From contig CALGIG010000117.1 of NCBI GenBank assembly GCA_937915865.1, positions 1 to 64,000 of the forward strand: a DNA stretch of 64,000 bases. Direction: 5' to 3'. A model generated the notes under the pieces. The model had not been told where the DNA came from. It made no database searches and saw only the letters and a list, made by a program, of their open reading frames with translations. Positions 45,772 to 54,489 of the stretch are shown here, one piece after another. Position 1 is the stretch's first letter. Every line of letters begins with the position of its first letter. A program made the translations under genes and the position numbers. Source of the DNA: an uncultured Prolixibacteraceae bacterium (lineage in GTDB: Bacteria; Bacteroidota; Bacteroidia; Bacteroidales; Prolixibacteraceae).

Positions 45772-48627
45772 TTACTTTGTAATCCGCAACCATTTTCCCG
45801 ATAATTCCGGAGTGAGTTCGAATGTCAGCCAGCCTTTTTCGTTCTGAAACTTCACTTCTTTGCTGTTCGGTCCCAAAAGTTTTGCGGGTGTGGCATTCAA
45901 ACCTGATACCGGGATGCGTACTTTCCCACTACCCTTCAGTAAAAGGGTAAAGCTGTTGTTTGCTTCATTTTCGGGCATAAAAGCAATGCGTTCAAGCGGT
46001 TGATCGGAAAAGGCATAGCTTTTACCATCAATAGTGACTTTGCTGCACTGATAGCCATCGAAAGCCATTAATTCTTTCCGGTCGTTCAGGCGAAAAGCCA
46101 AACTCAAATTCCCCTTGAAGTCGAGCACATGACCATTTACTTTAAATCCGCTCAGGTTCACTTCGTCGGTTGGCATCGGATTTACAGCCAGAAATTTCTT
46201 GTCCTCTTCATCATTACGCGAAAAACCACCTGGCCAGTTTTCGCGGTGAGTGCGGTAATGACGGACAACAATGGTTGTTCCATTGGGAAAACGGGTAGTA
46301 AAATAATCGCTGTTTCTCGAAACGTATTCGGTATTATCGTTCGCATCGGCAAACTTACCTGTTGCAGGATAAGCTCCAACTGCATTCAAAATCTCGAAAA
46401 GAGTGCGGGTTTCGTAGCCCAAACTGGCCGACTGATCGTCGCGCGGACGGAAGCCCAGATAGCAAACCGATCCTTTTCCCAATTTGGAGGAAACGCCTAT
46501 TATCTTTCCGTCGGCTTCGGCCACTGTTTCGGCGCCCGCCATTGGAGTCACCGGATAAATACGGTCAACCAGAAAATCAGTCAATATAGTTTGTGAAGGA
46601 ACTTTTCCCAGTTGATTTTTGAAATTTACGATTTTCCCAGCTGCTATTTCGCCCTGGTAAATCGAATAAGAGTAATTGGTCTTAAACAGGTCGGACCATT
46701 GAGCCGAGCAGTTTTCAGCTTTTTCATTGATCATCGCCGGAGCTCCAAACCACAGCAATTTTCCTCCGGAAGTGGCAAAATTCTGCATAAATTCGAGCAG
46801 ACCGGCAGCTGGCAGCGGTTCGTATAAAGCCACCAATGTCGAATAACTTTTCCCGGCAATACGAATTCGCCCATCCTCCGTAATTTTTCCCATTTCAAGT
46901 AATTTATCGGAAGTGATGTAGTTCGCATAGGCATATTGGGTCATCCAGCTTCCAAAGCGGGGTTCAGCAGCAACCAGGTTCATCGGATAAAGAATCAGCA
47001 CATCCACATCGCGGTGAACATGACCGGTCATCAGATCGATTGATCGGGAAGCCTGAGCACCAAACGCATTGTTGATGGCTTCCTTGCGAACACGGGCCGG
47101 TTCAGGCATTCCCCAATAAGCCGCATACGCGTTGGGATATTTATTAATTACACCAATGGATGTTGCCATTGCTGCACCATAGTAGTTATTATCGAGCCAG
47201 CCACACTCAGCAAAGTCATTCCCGGTGGGTTGTAAATATTCTCCCCATTTGAAATAATCGTAACAGGCAGCTGAAGCCTGCTGAACCGTATTCGACCAGA
47301 CGAAATTTGAGGTGTATTCGTATTTTGAGGCCCATTCCGATAGCTTCTCAGTATTCCACAAATCAATAGTCGGGCTTTCGGCCCACGACGAATGAGCACT
47401 GGTACGTAGTTCACGTCCGAATAAATTTTCGGCATATTTTTTAGCCTCGCAGAACAAATCGACCACCTGATTATTCAACAGTTTGTAATAACGATGGCGC
47501 ATCAGTATTGTTTTCTGAACATCTTCCGGAGTGTTGCCCAACACATATTGCCGGTTAACAGAGGCTGAGGCCGAATTTGAATTTGGCTGCATGCCATATA
47601 CAAAATAAAGCAACTGCTTTTCATCGAAAGGCTGTCCATACTTATCAGCATAGACTTGTCCCATCGAAGGAGTATAATACCTGACGCAAAACTGACCGTC
47701 GTCGTGATGATTAAAATAGTCCCAATCTTGCTGAATATGCATTTCGTCGGAATACAACGAAACCAGGTTCACTCCTTTGTCGTGGTATTTTTTCATGAGG
47801 TTTTTCAGAAAAGGAAGAGCTTCGGGACTGAAATAGTCCATTTCGGGAGTTTCATACTCCAGCAAAACCAGCACATGGTCGTAACCTTTTGCAAGATTAT
47901 CGCCTGGAGAAAAAACCTTCACCAGTTCGGTATATTTATGTTGTTCGTCTCCAGATAATGTTTTTAGGTCAGTATAGTTTTCGATCTGAACATCTTTTAA
48001 CTCGACCATATCTGTAGAATTGACCATTATACAAGGACTGTTGGACAACGATTTCTCTTTAAAAGCATAGGCTTTTACACCGGTTTGTTTTATAGCAAAA
48101 CGCCCCTTGTTGTTGGTCCAGAACAATTGTTTCCATAGTTGAACGGAAAACTTCCCGGTTTGAGGATCCCGAAGCCCGGTTTTATAGTGCAGCCAGTGTC
48201 CCGATTGACCAGTACTTTTCTTAAATGCACTTCCCAATTCCAGCGGACTCAGCAAACTCAAATCGATTCCCATTCCATATTGCGAAGCAAAATCGCTGAT
48301 GAATTTAATTTTATCGATGTATTCGTCCATATCTGGAGTAAGAAGGCGATCGGCTCCAGACTCTTTCCGATATTGACGAAAGAACTCATCAAAAGCCACA
48401 GTCAATACTTTATCTCCGCGTTTTTTTCCCTGCTCACAGATTTCGCGCAGACTGGCATACTGCTTTTGCAAACCGGTAGAGATATCAATCTTCGTATCTG
48501 GGTTTTGAAGGTCATTCAGTTGTTTGTCGCTGGTAAGGATGATTACGGCAGAAAAAACAGGCATTGTCAGGATCAACAAGATCAGACTCAAAAAGTAATA
48601 GCACCATTTTTTTTTCAGAATGTTCAT
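45772..48627 (-). CDS. Uncharacterised large secreted protein of the rhamnoside locus
   Basis: This is a 951-residue protein with a signal peptide (about 1-27). I do not recognise a named family. The first half looks like a TIM-barrel glycosidase: repeated acidic and aromatic patches such as VAFDEFFRQY, LVSLYSDEMHIQQDWDYF and SAHSSWAESPTIDLW. A glutamine-amidotransferase-like region occurs at about 560-750 (VLILYPMNLV, GGKLLWFGAP), as in beta-galactosidase trimerisation domains, and a C-terminal sandwich follows. It resembles multidomain exo-enzymes near GH106 in overall order. A role in cleaving the same glycan as its neighbours is an inference from position. Confidence 0.7.
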   Translation of the reverse strand: MNILKKKWCYYFLSLILLILTMPVFSAVIILTSDKQLNDLQNPDTKIDISTGLQKQYASLREICEQGKKRGDKVLTVAFDEFFRQYRKESGADRLLTPDMDEYIDKIKFISDFASQYGMGIDLSLLSPLELGSAFKKSTGQSGHWLHYKTGLRDPQTGKFSVQLWKQLFWTNNKGRFAIKQTGVKAYAFKEKSLSNSPCIMVNSTDMVELKDVQIENYTDLKTLSGDEQHKYTELVKVFSPGDNLAKGYDHVLVLLEYETPEMDYFSPEALPFLKNLMKKYHDKGVNLVSLYSDEMHIQQDWDYFNHHDDGQFCVRYYTPSMGQVYADKYGQPFDEKQLLYFVYGMQPNSNSASASVNRQYVLGNTPEDVQKTILMRHRYYKLLNNQVVDLFCEAKKYAENLFGRELRTSAHSSWAESPTIDLWNTEKLSEWASKYEYTSNFVWSNTVQQASAACYDYFKWGEYLQPTGNDFAECGWLDNNYYGAAMATSIGVINKYPNAYAAYWGMPEPARVRKEAINNAFGAQASRSIDLMTGHVHRDVDVLILYPMNLVAAEPRFGSWMTQYAYANYITSDKLLEMGKITEDGRIRIAGKSYSTLVALYEPLPAAGLLEFMQNFATSGGKLLWFGAPAMINEKAENCSAQWSDLFKTNYSYSIYQGEIAAGKIVNFKNQLGKVPSQTILTDFLVDRIYPVTPMAGAETVAEADGKIIGVSSKLGKGSVCYLGFRPRDDQSASLGYETRTLFEILNAVGAYPATGKFADANDNTEYVSRNSDYFTTRFPNGTTIVVRHYRTHRENWPGGFSRNDEEDKKFLAVNPMPTDEVNLSGFKVNGHVLDFKGNLSLAFRLNDRKELMAFDGYQCSKVTIDGKSYAFSDQPLERIAFMPENEANNSFTLLLKGSGKVRIPVSGLNATPAKLLGPNSKEVKFQNEKGWLTFELTPELSGKWLRITK

Positions 48628-48700
48628 AATTGGTTAATTTAGTTGTTTAAGCATTTAAAGTTTAAGCGATTAGTAAGTAGGTAAAGCAATTTTTAATTTC

Positions 48701-48787
48701 ACTCACCCCAAGCCGCCGTTAGGCGGCTTCCCCCCTCTCTACCAAAGTAGAGAGGGGCAAAGCGAGCTCTGCGAGCGAGGGGTGAGT
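48701..48787. repeat. Cloverleaf-like REP element, copy 1
   Basis: This 87-base element is bounded by perfect 9-base inverted ends ACTCACCCC and GGGGTGAGT. Inside are AAGCCGCC/GGCGGCTT (loop GTTA), CCCCTCTCTAC/GTAGAGAGGGG (loop CAAA) and a weak GCTC/GAGC hairpin. Copy 2 at 51039-51121 has the same plan with different stem bases. It lies in a 221-base intergenic gap. The ORF that covers it and runs into the next gene in another frame is not credible. Confidence 0.85.
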
Positions 48788-48848
48788 CAAGATAAAAATT
48801 AGAAATACGACATTTTTTATTCTTTTCATTTGTTTCTCAACTCTATTC

Positions 48849-50936
48849 CTATTTTCCCCAGATGCACCGGTAATTGAACCTGCGGTTGGGGGCAGTATCA
48901 CCATCGGTACACAACGAAATTGGGTCTTTGAGTTCTGTCGGATTATCACTCCATTTAAAATCGAAAGTAAACCGATCGGCCGATAAACCCAATAGCTGAC
49001 GAGGAACCGACAGTTCCAGTTTATTTCCGGAAACGCTGTATTTCAGATCGGCCACTTCAACCCACGGATTTTCAGGATGAGAAGCATCGTAACGCATCAG
49101 CGTGGTGGTTTGCCCATCTTTTACTTTCTTGTTGATCAGGTAATCGTATCCATACCAGCCGGTTGCCGGATTCTTGTCAGCATCAATAAACAGTAACATC
49201 CAATTGCTGTCAGTAGAAGCCGTCAGCGTATTACCGGTTTCGGCATAGAACGAGATGTTCTGTTTATCAATAGCCACCTTTGCTGTAACAAGATCATTTC
49301 GTCCTGACGTGTTGGTATAGTGCAATCCGCCATAACCATTGTGGTCGCGGTGAGCAACATCGCCTTTTGTATCGCGGTACTCGGTGGTAACCGAATTCCA
49401 ATCGTCGAATTTGCCATCCGTTTTGATTTTAGAATATCCTTTCAGTTCCGGAACTGGCCTGATACCTTTGTATTTTCGGATATTCTGAGCCATCTGCATA
49501 TAATAATTATCGGTATAGCCACCTTTCATCGGGCTGACGGTCCGGTTAAATTCAGAGTTGTACTGATCGACAAAATAGAACGGGTTATTACGCCCCAGCC
49601 AGGGTGTTGTTCCTCCTCCATCAGGTTGGTATTTCCCGGCAGTCCATTCGTTCCAGTCGTTGATGTAGAGGAATTGAGGATTAGCAGCGAGAGCCTCGTC
49701 CCAACGTTCCTGGAAATAAATACCATATCCAACAGGATCTTTTACCGTTTTACCCAACCAGGGAACATAAGCCGATTCCGGTACATCGTATTCATTCAAC
49801 CTGGGTTCTCCATACTGGCGCGACCACGATTTACCCACACCCATATTTTCTTTGGTCATGGTAACCGGATGCTGGGCAGGGGTAACGGCTGCTTCTTCTC
49901 GTTTTCCATTGTGCATCGAAAGCAGTTCTTCGGGCTTCAGCGTTTTTACCTTGGCATCGGCCATACTGTAACCGAAGCTCCAGTTGTCTTCGGTTCCTAA
50001 ATAACGTTTCTTTCCCCACTCGTAATACCCCCACCACATTGTTCGTAGGGTAAAAAAGTTCTTCACTTCTTTAGTGTAATCTTTATAAAATTCCTCGGTA
50101 TAGTCAGTATCTCCATAGTGCGGATTTTTCTGATCGGTTTTAGCCGCTGCATCGTAATGCGGGTTAGGATGTTTATTTCCGCCACTATTCGCGTCAAAAT
50201 CAGGAGTTCCGTTGTACAGAAGCAAAGGTTTGCCGTCCCAGTAGAACCAAAGATCTTTGTATTTTTCCTGTTTGTAAATGCGATCATACAAATCCTGAAC
50301 AACCGTAATCACCGGACCGTTGAATGCCCAGAAAATAAATTGAGGTACTTTATTCCCTTCCGCTTTCATCTTCTCCATCGTGCTGAACGTTACTTCCCAT
50401 TCGTCCCAGTAACGCACTGCATTGGTTACATCCATCACCAGTACATCAACCCCGGCATCAGCCAGCATCGACATGTCTTTGCGGATTACATATTCGTCCT
50501 GACTCAGGAAATATCCATTTTCAGGTTCTCCCCAATGGTATGAGCCTTCGGTCCACAACGGATGTTTGGCATCCAGCCGGGCATTGGGATCTCCGGTCAA
50601 AACCTTGGTTACATCCGCCGAATAAGGGCTTTTGAAATTTTTATAGTGATCCTGTGTATGCCAGGTGATGTAAAAAATGCCGACCACCCGTCGTTGATCA
50701 TTTTTTACCGGACCAACCTGTTGAAAATCGGGCATCAGGCGTCCAAGTGCATCATTAGCAACCCAGGTGTCGGGATAAATATCACGGTAATAGTTTTCGC
50801 CGGAAACCGTGGCAGCAAGCTCCGGAACAAGGTTTCTTGAAGTTTTGTCTTTTGCAAAGCATAATGCTACCGGTAAAGTCAGTAACAAGGGAACAGCAAG
50901 CAATTTATTGAAATGGAATAATCGGGTTTTGGTCAT
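48849..50936 (-). CDS. Secreted GH71/GH99-like protein with CBM9-like domain, paralog 1
   Basis: This is a 695-residue protein with a signal peptide. A TIM-barrel-like N-terminal part (about 50-470) contains VVGIFYITWHTQDHY, MLADAGVDVLVMDVTNA, DLWFYWDGKPLLLYNG and INDWNEWTAGKY, where the WNE acid is a likely catalytic or binding residue. A C-terminal domain (about 515-695) starting TDGKFDDWNSV and including MLLFIDADKNPATGW is CBM9-like. It is homologous to the protein encoded at 54490-56307. The fold resembles GH71/GH99 enzymes, but no characterised family can be named safely. It probably acts on the locus glycan in the periplasm or at the cell surface. Confidence 0.78.
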   Translation of the reverse strand: MTKTRLFHFNKLLAVPLLLTLPVALCFAKDKTSRNLVPELAATVSGENYYRDIYPDTWVANDALGRLMPDFQQVGPVKNDQRRVVGIFYITWHTQDHYKNFKSPYSADVTKVLTGDPNARLDAKHPLWTEGSYHWGEPENGYFLSQDEYVIRKDMSMLADAGVDVLVMDVTNAVRYWDEWEVTFSTMEKMKAEGNKVPQFIFWAFNGPVITVVQDLYDRIYKQEKYKDLWFYWDGKPLLLYNGTPDFDANSGGNKHPNPHYDAAAKTDQKNPHYGDTDYTEEFYKDYTKEVKNFFTLRTMWWGYYEWGKKRYLGTEDNWSFGYSMADAKVKTLKPEELLSMHNGKREEAAVTPAQHPVTMTKENMGVGKSWSRQYGEPRLNEYDVPESAYVPWLGKTVKDPVGYGIYFQERWDEALAANPQFLYINDWNEWTAGKYQPDGGGTTPWLGRNNPFYFVDQYNSEFNRTVSPMKGGYTDNYYMQMAQNIRKYKGIRPVPELKGYSKIKTDGKFDDWNSVTTEYRDTKGDVAHRDHNGYGGLHYTNTSGRNDLVTAKVAIDKQNISFYAETGNTLTASTDSNWMLLFIDADKNPATGWYGYDYLINKKVKDGQTTTLMRYDASHPENPWVEVADLKYSVSGNKLELSVPRQLLGLSADRFTFDFKWSDNPTELKDPISLCTDGDTAPNRRFNYRCIWGK

Positions 50937-51038
50937 AATGGTTTAAGTTAATAATCAATATGAAATGAATATTCAATAACATTATATACCACAGAGGAAA
51001 CAGAGAGACTGTTTTTGTTAAAATATTTGCATATTTTG

Positions 51039-51121
51039 ACTCACCCCAAGCCCGATAAATCGGACTTTTCCCCTTCTAAGCGTAGAGAGGGGAAGAGCAT
51101 CAAAGATGCGAAGAGGTGAGT
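51039..51121. repeat. Cloverleaf-like REP element, copy 2
   Basis: This 83-base element has ends ACTCACCCC and GAGGTGAGT (one mismatch). The internal hairpins are AAG-CCGAT/ATCGG-CTT, CCCCTTCTA/TAGAGAGGGG and GCATC/GATGC. Compared with copy 1, the second stem and the ends are conserved in sequence, while the first and third stems differ but still pair. It lies in the 289-base gap between two glycosidase genes. Confidence 0.82.
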
Positions 51122-51225
51122 ATTTAAATTTAAACAGTTTCAAAAAAATTGGAGCTAACAGAATTTCTATAAATACTAAAAATTTATTGTCAGTCATTTT
51201 GCTCTGTGTTCTCTGTGGTTTAGTA

Positions 51226-54200
51226 TCAATACTGCACTTCAGAAACAGTTACCGGACCAAACAAACCGGATGGTTGAAGCGGACTGTCTGCTTTGTACGG
51301 GTTAACCGGGCACCAGGTCTTGCGCTGGTCTTCGGGCAGTTTTAGGTCGCCAATCAGGCGGTTGACCCAGGTGTTAACCACTTCAATTTTCAGGTCGTTT
51401 TCGCCAGCTTTCACAAACGAAGTGATATCGAGCTGGTATGGCGCCGTCCACAAGCCACCAACGTAATTACCGTTTACCGTAACTTTAGCCATTGCGGTGA
51501 AACTGCCCAGATTGATGACTACTTTTTTCCCTTCGGAAAGCTTATCCAGCTTGAATTTATTGGTATAGTTTGCAGTTCCTGAATAGTATTTTATCCGGTC
51601 GTCTGATGAAGTTGTCCAATCCTGAAGAGTTTCAAACACAACAGGTTGTTCCGGTCCGCGCTGAACTGCGTCGAATTGCACAGTCCACGGGCCTTTCAGA
51701 TCAGCCAAAATAGTTGGTTCCGGATAGTTGGCCTCCAAACTGTTAACTTTTGATGGACCTGCTTTTTCGCGGAAAACCACAAATACACTTTCGAAAGGAG
51801 CCAGTTTCAGCGGAACGATGGTTGTATTTTCTTTCTGTTCGTAAGCCGATAGGTTGCGCATCGATCCGGTAGCTGCTTCCCATAGTTCGGGTTGCAATCC
51901 TTTCACCCGAAATTCAGGAGTAACCAGTTTCGTCTCACCGGTTTGGTTGGTCACAAAGTAGAACTCACCATTTTTTGAAGTGCGGTGTCCGTAGTGAATG
52001 GTGCGGTCTTCGGGCAGTTTGCAATCGGGAACACAGTTGATTTGAGCGAATGCTTCTTCCATGCTCAATCCATTCATGATTGTGCCTTTTCCGAATTTGC
52101 GTGATTTAATGTTTACACCATCCACATCGCCCCACAATTCGGTAGCCAGCGTATGCACCTGCTGATCAGCTACCGGCTGATTTTGCAAACTGGGCGAACG
52201 TTTAGGCGCCGGACCAAGAACCACGGCGCCATCGCGGACTAACTGTTTGATTTTAGCAAGTAACTCAGGTCGCATAGTCTCCAGTTTTGGCAACACCAGA
52301 ATGCGGTATTGCGTTCCGTGAGGCAAAGTGATCAGGCCATTTTTCACGGTCATGTATTTTTCGATCACTTCAGCATTCATGTAATCGAACTGGTATCCCA
52401 CCGGAAGGGCAGGATCGGCAATTCCGGTCATCTTCGGAGCATCTTCTCCAATGAAATACGCCACATCGGCAACATTTAAACCTTGCTGAAGCATGTAATT
52501 GGTACGTTTCAGGTATTGGGTATAAACGTCCATTTGCGAGAACCAGGTGTTTTTACGGTTGAACTCGTTACCAAACCAGGCATTCACTCCCGGATTTTTG
52601 TCCTCGTAAGGCTGGGTAATGTAAACATGCAGCAAAGTGTTGTTGATTCCTTCGGCAAAGAAGCGGTCGCCCCGTTGCTTGATGACTCCCGGATAACGGA
52701 AGAATGACCTTCCGGCACAGGTGTTCGATTCGGCAGAGATTTTTGTTTTGCCATAGATGTGTCCGCATGAAGTTGCTGCGCGGTTTTCGATGTTTCCGAG
52801 TTCACCTTCGCTCCAGAATTCGCCGCCAATTTCGTCTGATTGTCCGCCGTACATCAGGAATTCACTCGGAAAGCCCCAGTGACCGTAACATTCGAGCCAG
52901 GTGTGCAGTCCGTGTTTGTGGCTGATGTCGCGCAATCCGCCAACATAATCGTAAGCCACCTTGTCGGCCACCATGCGGCGCATATCCCACAAAAACCGGT
53001 CGGATTCCAGTTCGCTGTTAACAACCATACCCTGGTAAACCGGAAGGTACGGGATTGGATCGTAACCATATCGTTGTTTAAATTCTTCCAAAAATCCGTC
53101 GGTAAAGTTTTGTCCGCCCATTTCATAACTATCCTGAACTACTACTTTGAATGTTTTTCGGTCGGCTTCGGGAATGCGTTTCAATACTTCGCCCATGTGA
53201 CCGTTAAAATGCATGGCAACAAGTTCCTTGCTCATTTTGTCCACTTCATAGCCGGTAGCTTCGGGCGAGGCCGGGCTGTTTTTGGTTCCTGTCGGGGTCA
53301 TGCCGGTGCGAAGGATAACCCATTGGCCTTCCGGTACATCCCAGGTAAAAAGACCGTCGGACGACAGGTTTTTCGAAAGATCAATAACTTTAGAAGCGTC
53401 GATAACAGTTGACTTATCGCTTGGCTCGGGCTGTTGAGGCCACTGATATTCGTGCCAGTAAGGAAGCGGTGTTGGGTGCATCTTGGCCAGTTTCTTTTCG
53501 GCATAACGCTCAACCCGAGGCGAAGAGGAAAGCGCCACTTCGGCAAGACCTGTACCCGGCTTTGCATTTTTTATGACCAGGCGAAAGGCAGTTGCCGTAG
53601 TTTCGGGAAATGAAACCACCACTGGTGCATAAGGTTCAAAACCAACATTCAGCCCCGCATTGGTACGGTTGATCTGAAATTCGGAAATAGTACGGAAAGT
53701 TCCGCTGACATCTTTCACCTGGAGAACGGCCGGAGCGCCCATCGGTCTTTCGGTGGTGCGAATCGAAAGACTGCGTGCGGTAAACGGCGCTTTTGCCTCC
53801 AGGTCAATGGTATAATCGTGCTCTGCCGGAAAGGTAATGCCCGTTTTACGATCGCCATCAATGATTTTTACCAGATTGGCCACCTGCGGAACTGAAGTTA
53901 TCGTCGCATTATGGGTGTTCAAAGCAAGCTGGTCGTCTTTAGGCGCAGGATAGGCAATGACTTTTACATCCTGGAAAAGATCGATGGGTTTGTCGAGCTG
54001 TTGAATGAGTTTCTGCGGACCTTTCACCCGTAATTCCGAAGCGGTAAGGTAACGCATGGCGGCATCAGCCTTCACCCATGGTCCACCCGACTGGCTCCAT
54101 CCCGGCGAGTTGAAAATGCCGATTTCGATGTTCAGTTCGGTGGCTGTTTTCAGAGCTGCATGGATAATGTCCCACCATTCTTCACTGAGCATTTTTACTT

Positions 54201-54468
54201 TTCCGTAGGGTACATCGTCAAGACCTATATTGCCGATAAAAGCCCGGTTGATGCCGGCTTTCTTCATCGATTTCAGGTCGTTGATCACTCCTTCTTTCGA
54301 GATATTATCAGAAATCCAGTACCAGTAAACACTGGTTTGTATGGAATCGGGTGGAGTAACAAACCCGCGTTCCAGATTCTTGTCTGAAACTTTTCCCGGA
54401 TTTGTTGCACAGGCCAGAATGAAAGTGGCACAAACAATACTGACGGTTAGTTTAAGTAAAAAATTCAT
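51226..54468 (-). CDS. GH106-type alpha-L-rhamnosidase lipoprotein
   Basis: This is a 1080-residue protein with a lipobox (FILAC) near residue 20. It starts the mature part with VYWYWISDNISKEGVINDL and KKAGINRAFIGN, typical of GH106. The central TIM-barrel region has VVQDSYEMGG, HTWLECYGHWGFPSEFLMYGG, GGEFWSEGELGN and KISAESNTC, which place the acidic residues expected for the family. C-terminal sandwich domains follow, ending with a galactose-binding-like module (VVINLGSFTAMAKVTVNG). GH106 enzymes, such as the rhamnosidase BT0986 of rhamnogalacturonan-II breakdown, are calcium-dependent inverting exo-alpha-L-rhamnosidases. Tandem occurrence with GH78 points to more than one rhamnose linkage in the target. 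Confidence 0.9.
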   Translation of the reverse strand: MNFLLKLTVSIVCATFILACATNPGKVSDKNLERGFVTPPDSIQTSVYWYWISDNISKEGVINDLKSMKKAGINRAFIGNIGLDDVPYGKVKMLSEEWWDIIHAALKTATELNIEIGIFNSPGWSQSGGPWVKADAAMRYLTASELRVKGPQKLIQQLDKPIDLFQDVKVIAYPAPKDDQLALNTHNATITSVPQVANLVKIIDGDRKTGITFPAEHDYTIDLEAKAPFTARSLSIRTTERPMGAPAVLQVKDVSGTFRTISEFQINRTNAGLNVGFEPYAPVVVSFPETTATAFRLVIKNAKPGTGLAEVALSSSPRVERYAEKKLAKMHPTPLPYWHEYQWPQQPEPSDKSTVIDASKVIDLSKNLSSDGLFTWDVPEGQWVILRTGMTPTGTKNSPASPEATGYEVDKMSKELVAMHFNGHMGEVLKRIPEADRKTFKVVVQDSYEMGGQNFTDGFLEEFKQRYGYDPIPYLPVYQGMVVNSELESDRFLWDMRRMVADKVAYDYVGGLRDISHKHGLHTWLECYGHWGFPSEFLMYGGQSDEIGGEFWSEGELGNIENRAATSCGHIYGKTKISAESNTCAGRSFFRYPGVIKQRGDRFFAEGINNTLLHVYITQPYEDKNPGVNAWFGNEFNRKNTWFSQMDVYTQYLKRTNYMLQQGLNVADVAYFIGEDAPKMTGIADPALPVGYQFDYMNAEVIEKYMTVKNGLITLPHGTQYRILVLPKLETMRPELLAKIKQLVRDGAVVLGPAPKRSPSLQNQPVADQQVHTLATELWGDVDGVNIKSRKFGKGTIMNGLSMEEAFAQINCVPDCKLPEDRTIHYGHRTSKNGEFYFVTNQTGETKLVTPEFRVKGLQPELWEAATGSMRNLSAYEQKENTTIVPLKLAPFESVFVVFREKAGPSKVNSLEANYPEPTILADLKGPWTVQFDAVQRGPEQPVVFETLQDWTTSSDDRIKYYSGTANYTNKFKLDKLSEGKKVVINLGSFTAMAKVTVNGNYVGGLWTAPYQLDITSFVKAGENDLKIEVVNTWVNRLIGDLKLPEDQRKTWCPVNPYKADSPLQPSGLFGPVTVSEVQY

Positions 54469-54489
54469 AATTAGTTGGTTAATGTTTTT

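Noticed and set aside
48719..48949. Minus-strand open frame covering the first REP-like element
   Set aside because: It is made of the repeat and of an out-of-frame part of the adjacent GH71/GH99-like gene; no family similarity.
49320..50000. Long plus-strand open frame (226 codons)
   Set aside because: It is antisense to the GH71/GH99-like gene, which has clear motifs in the other strand.
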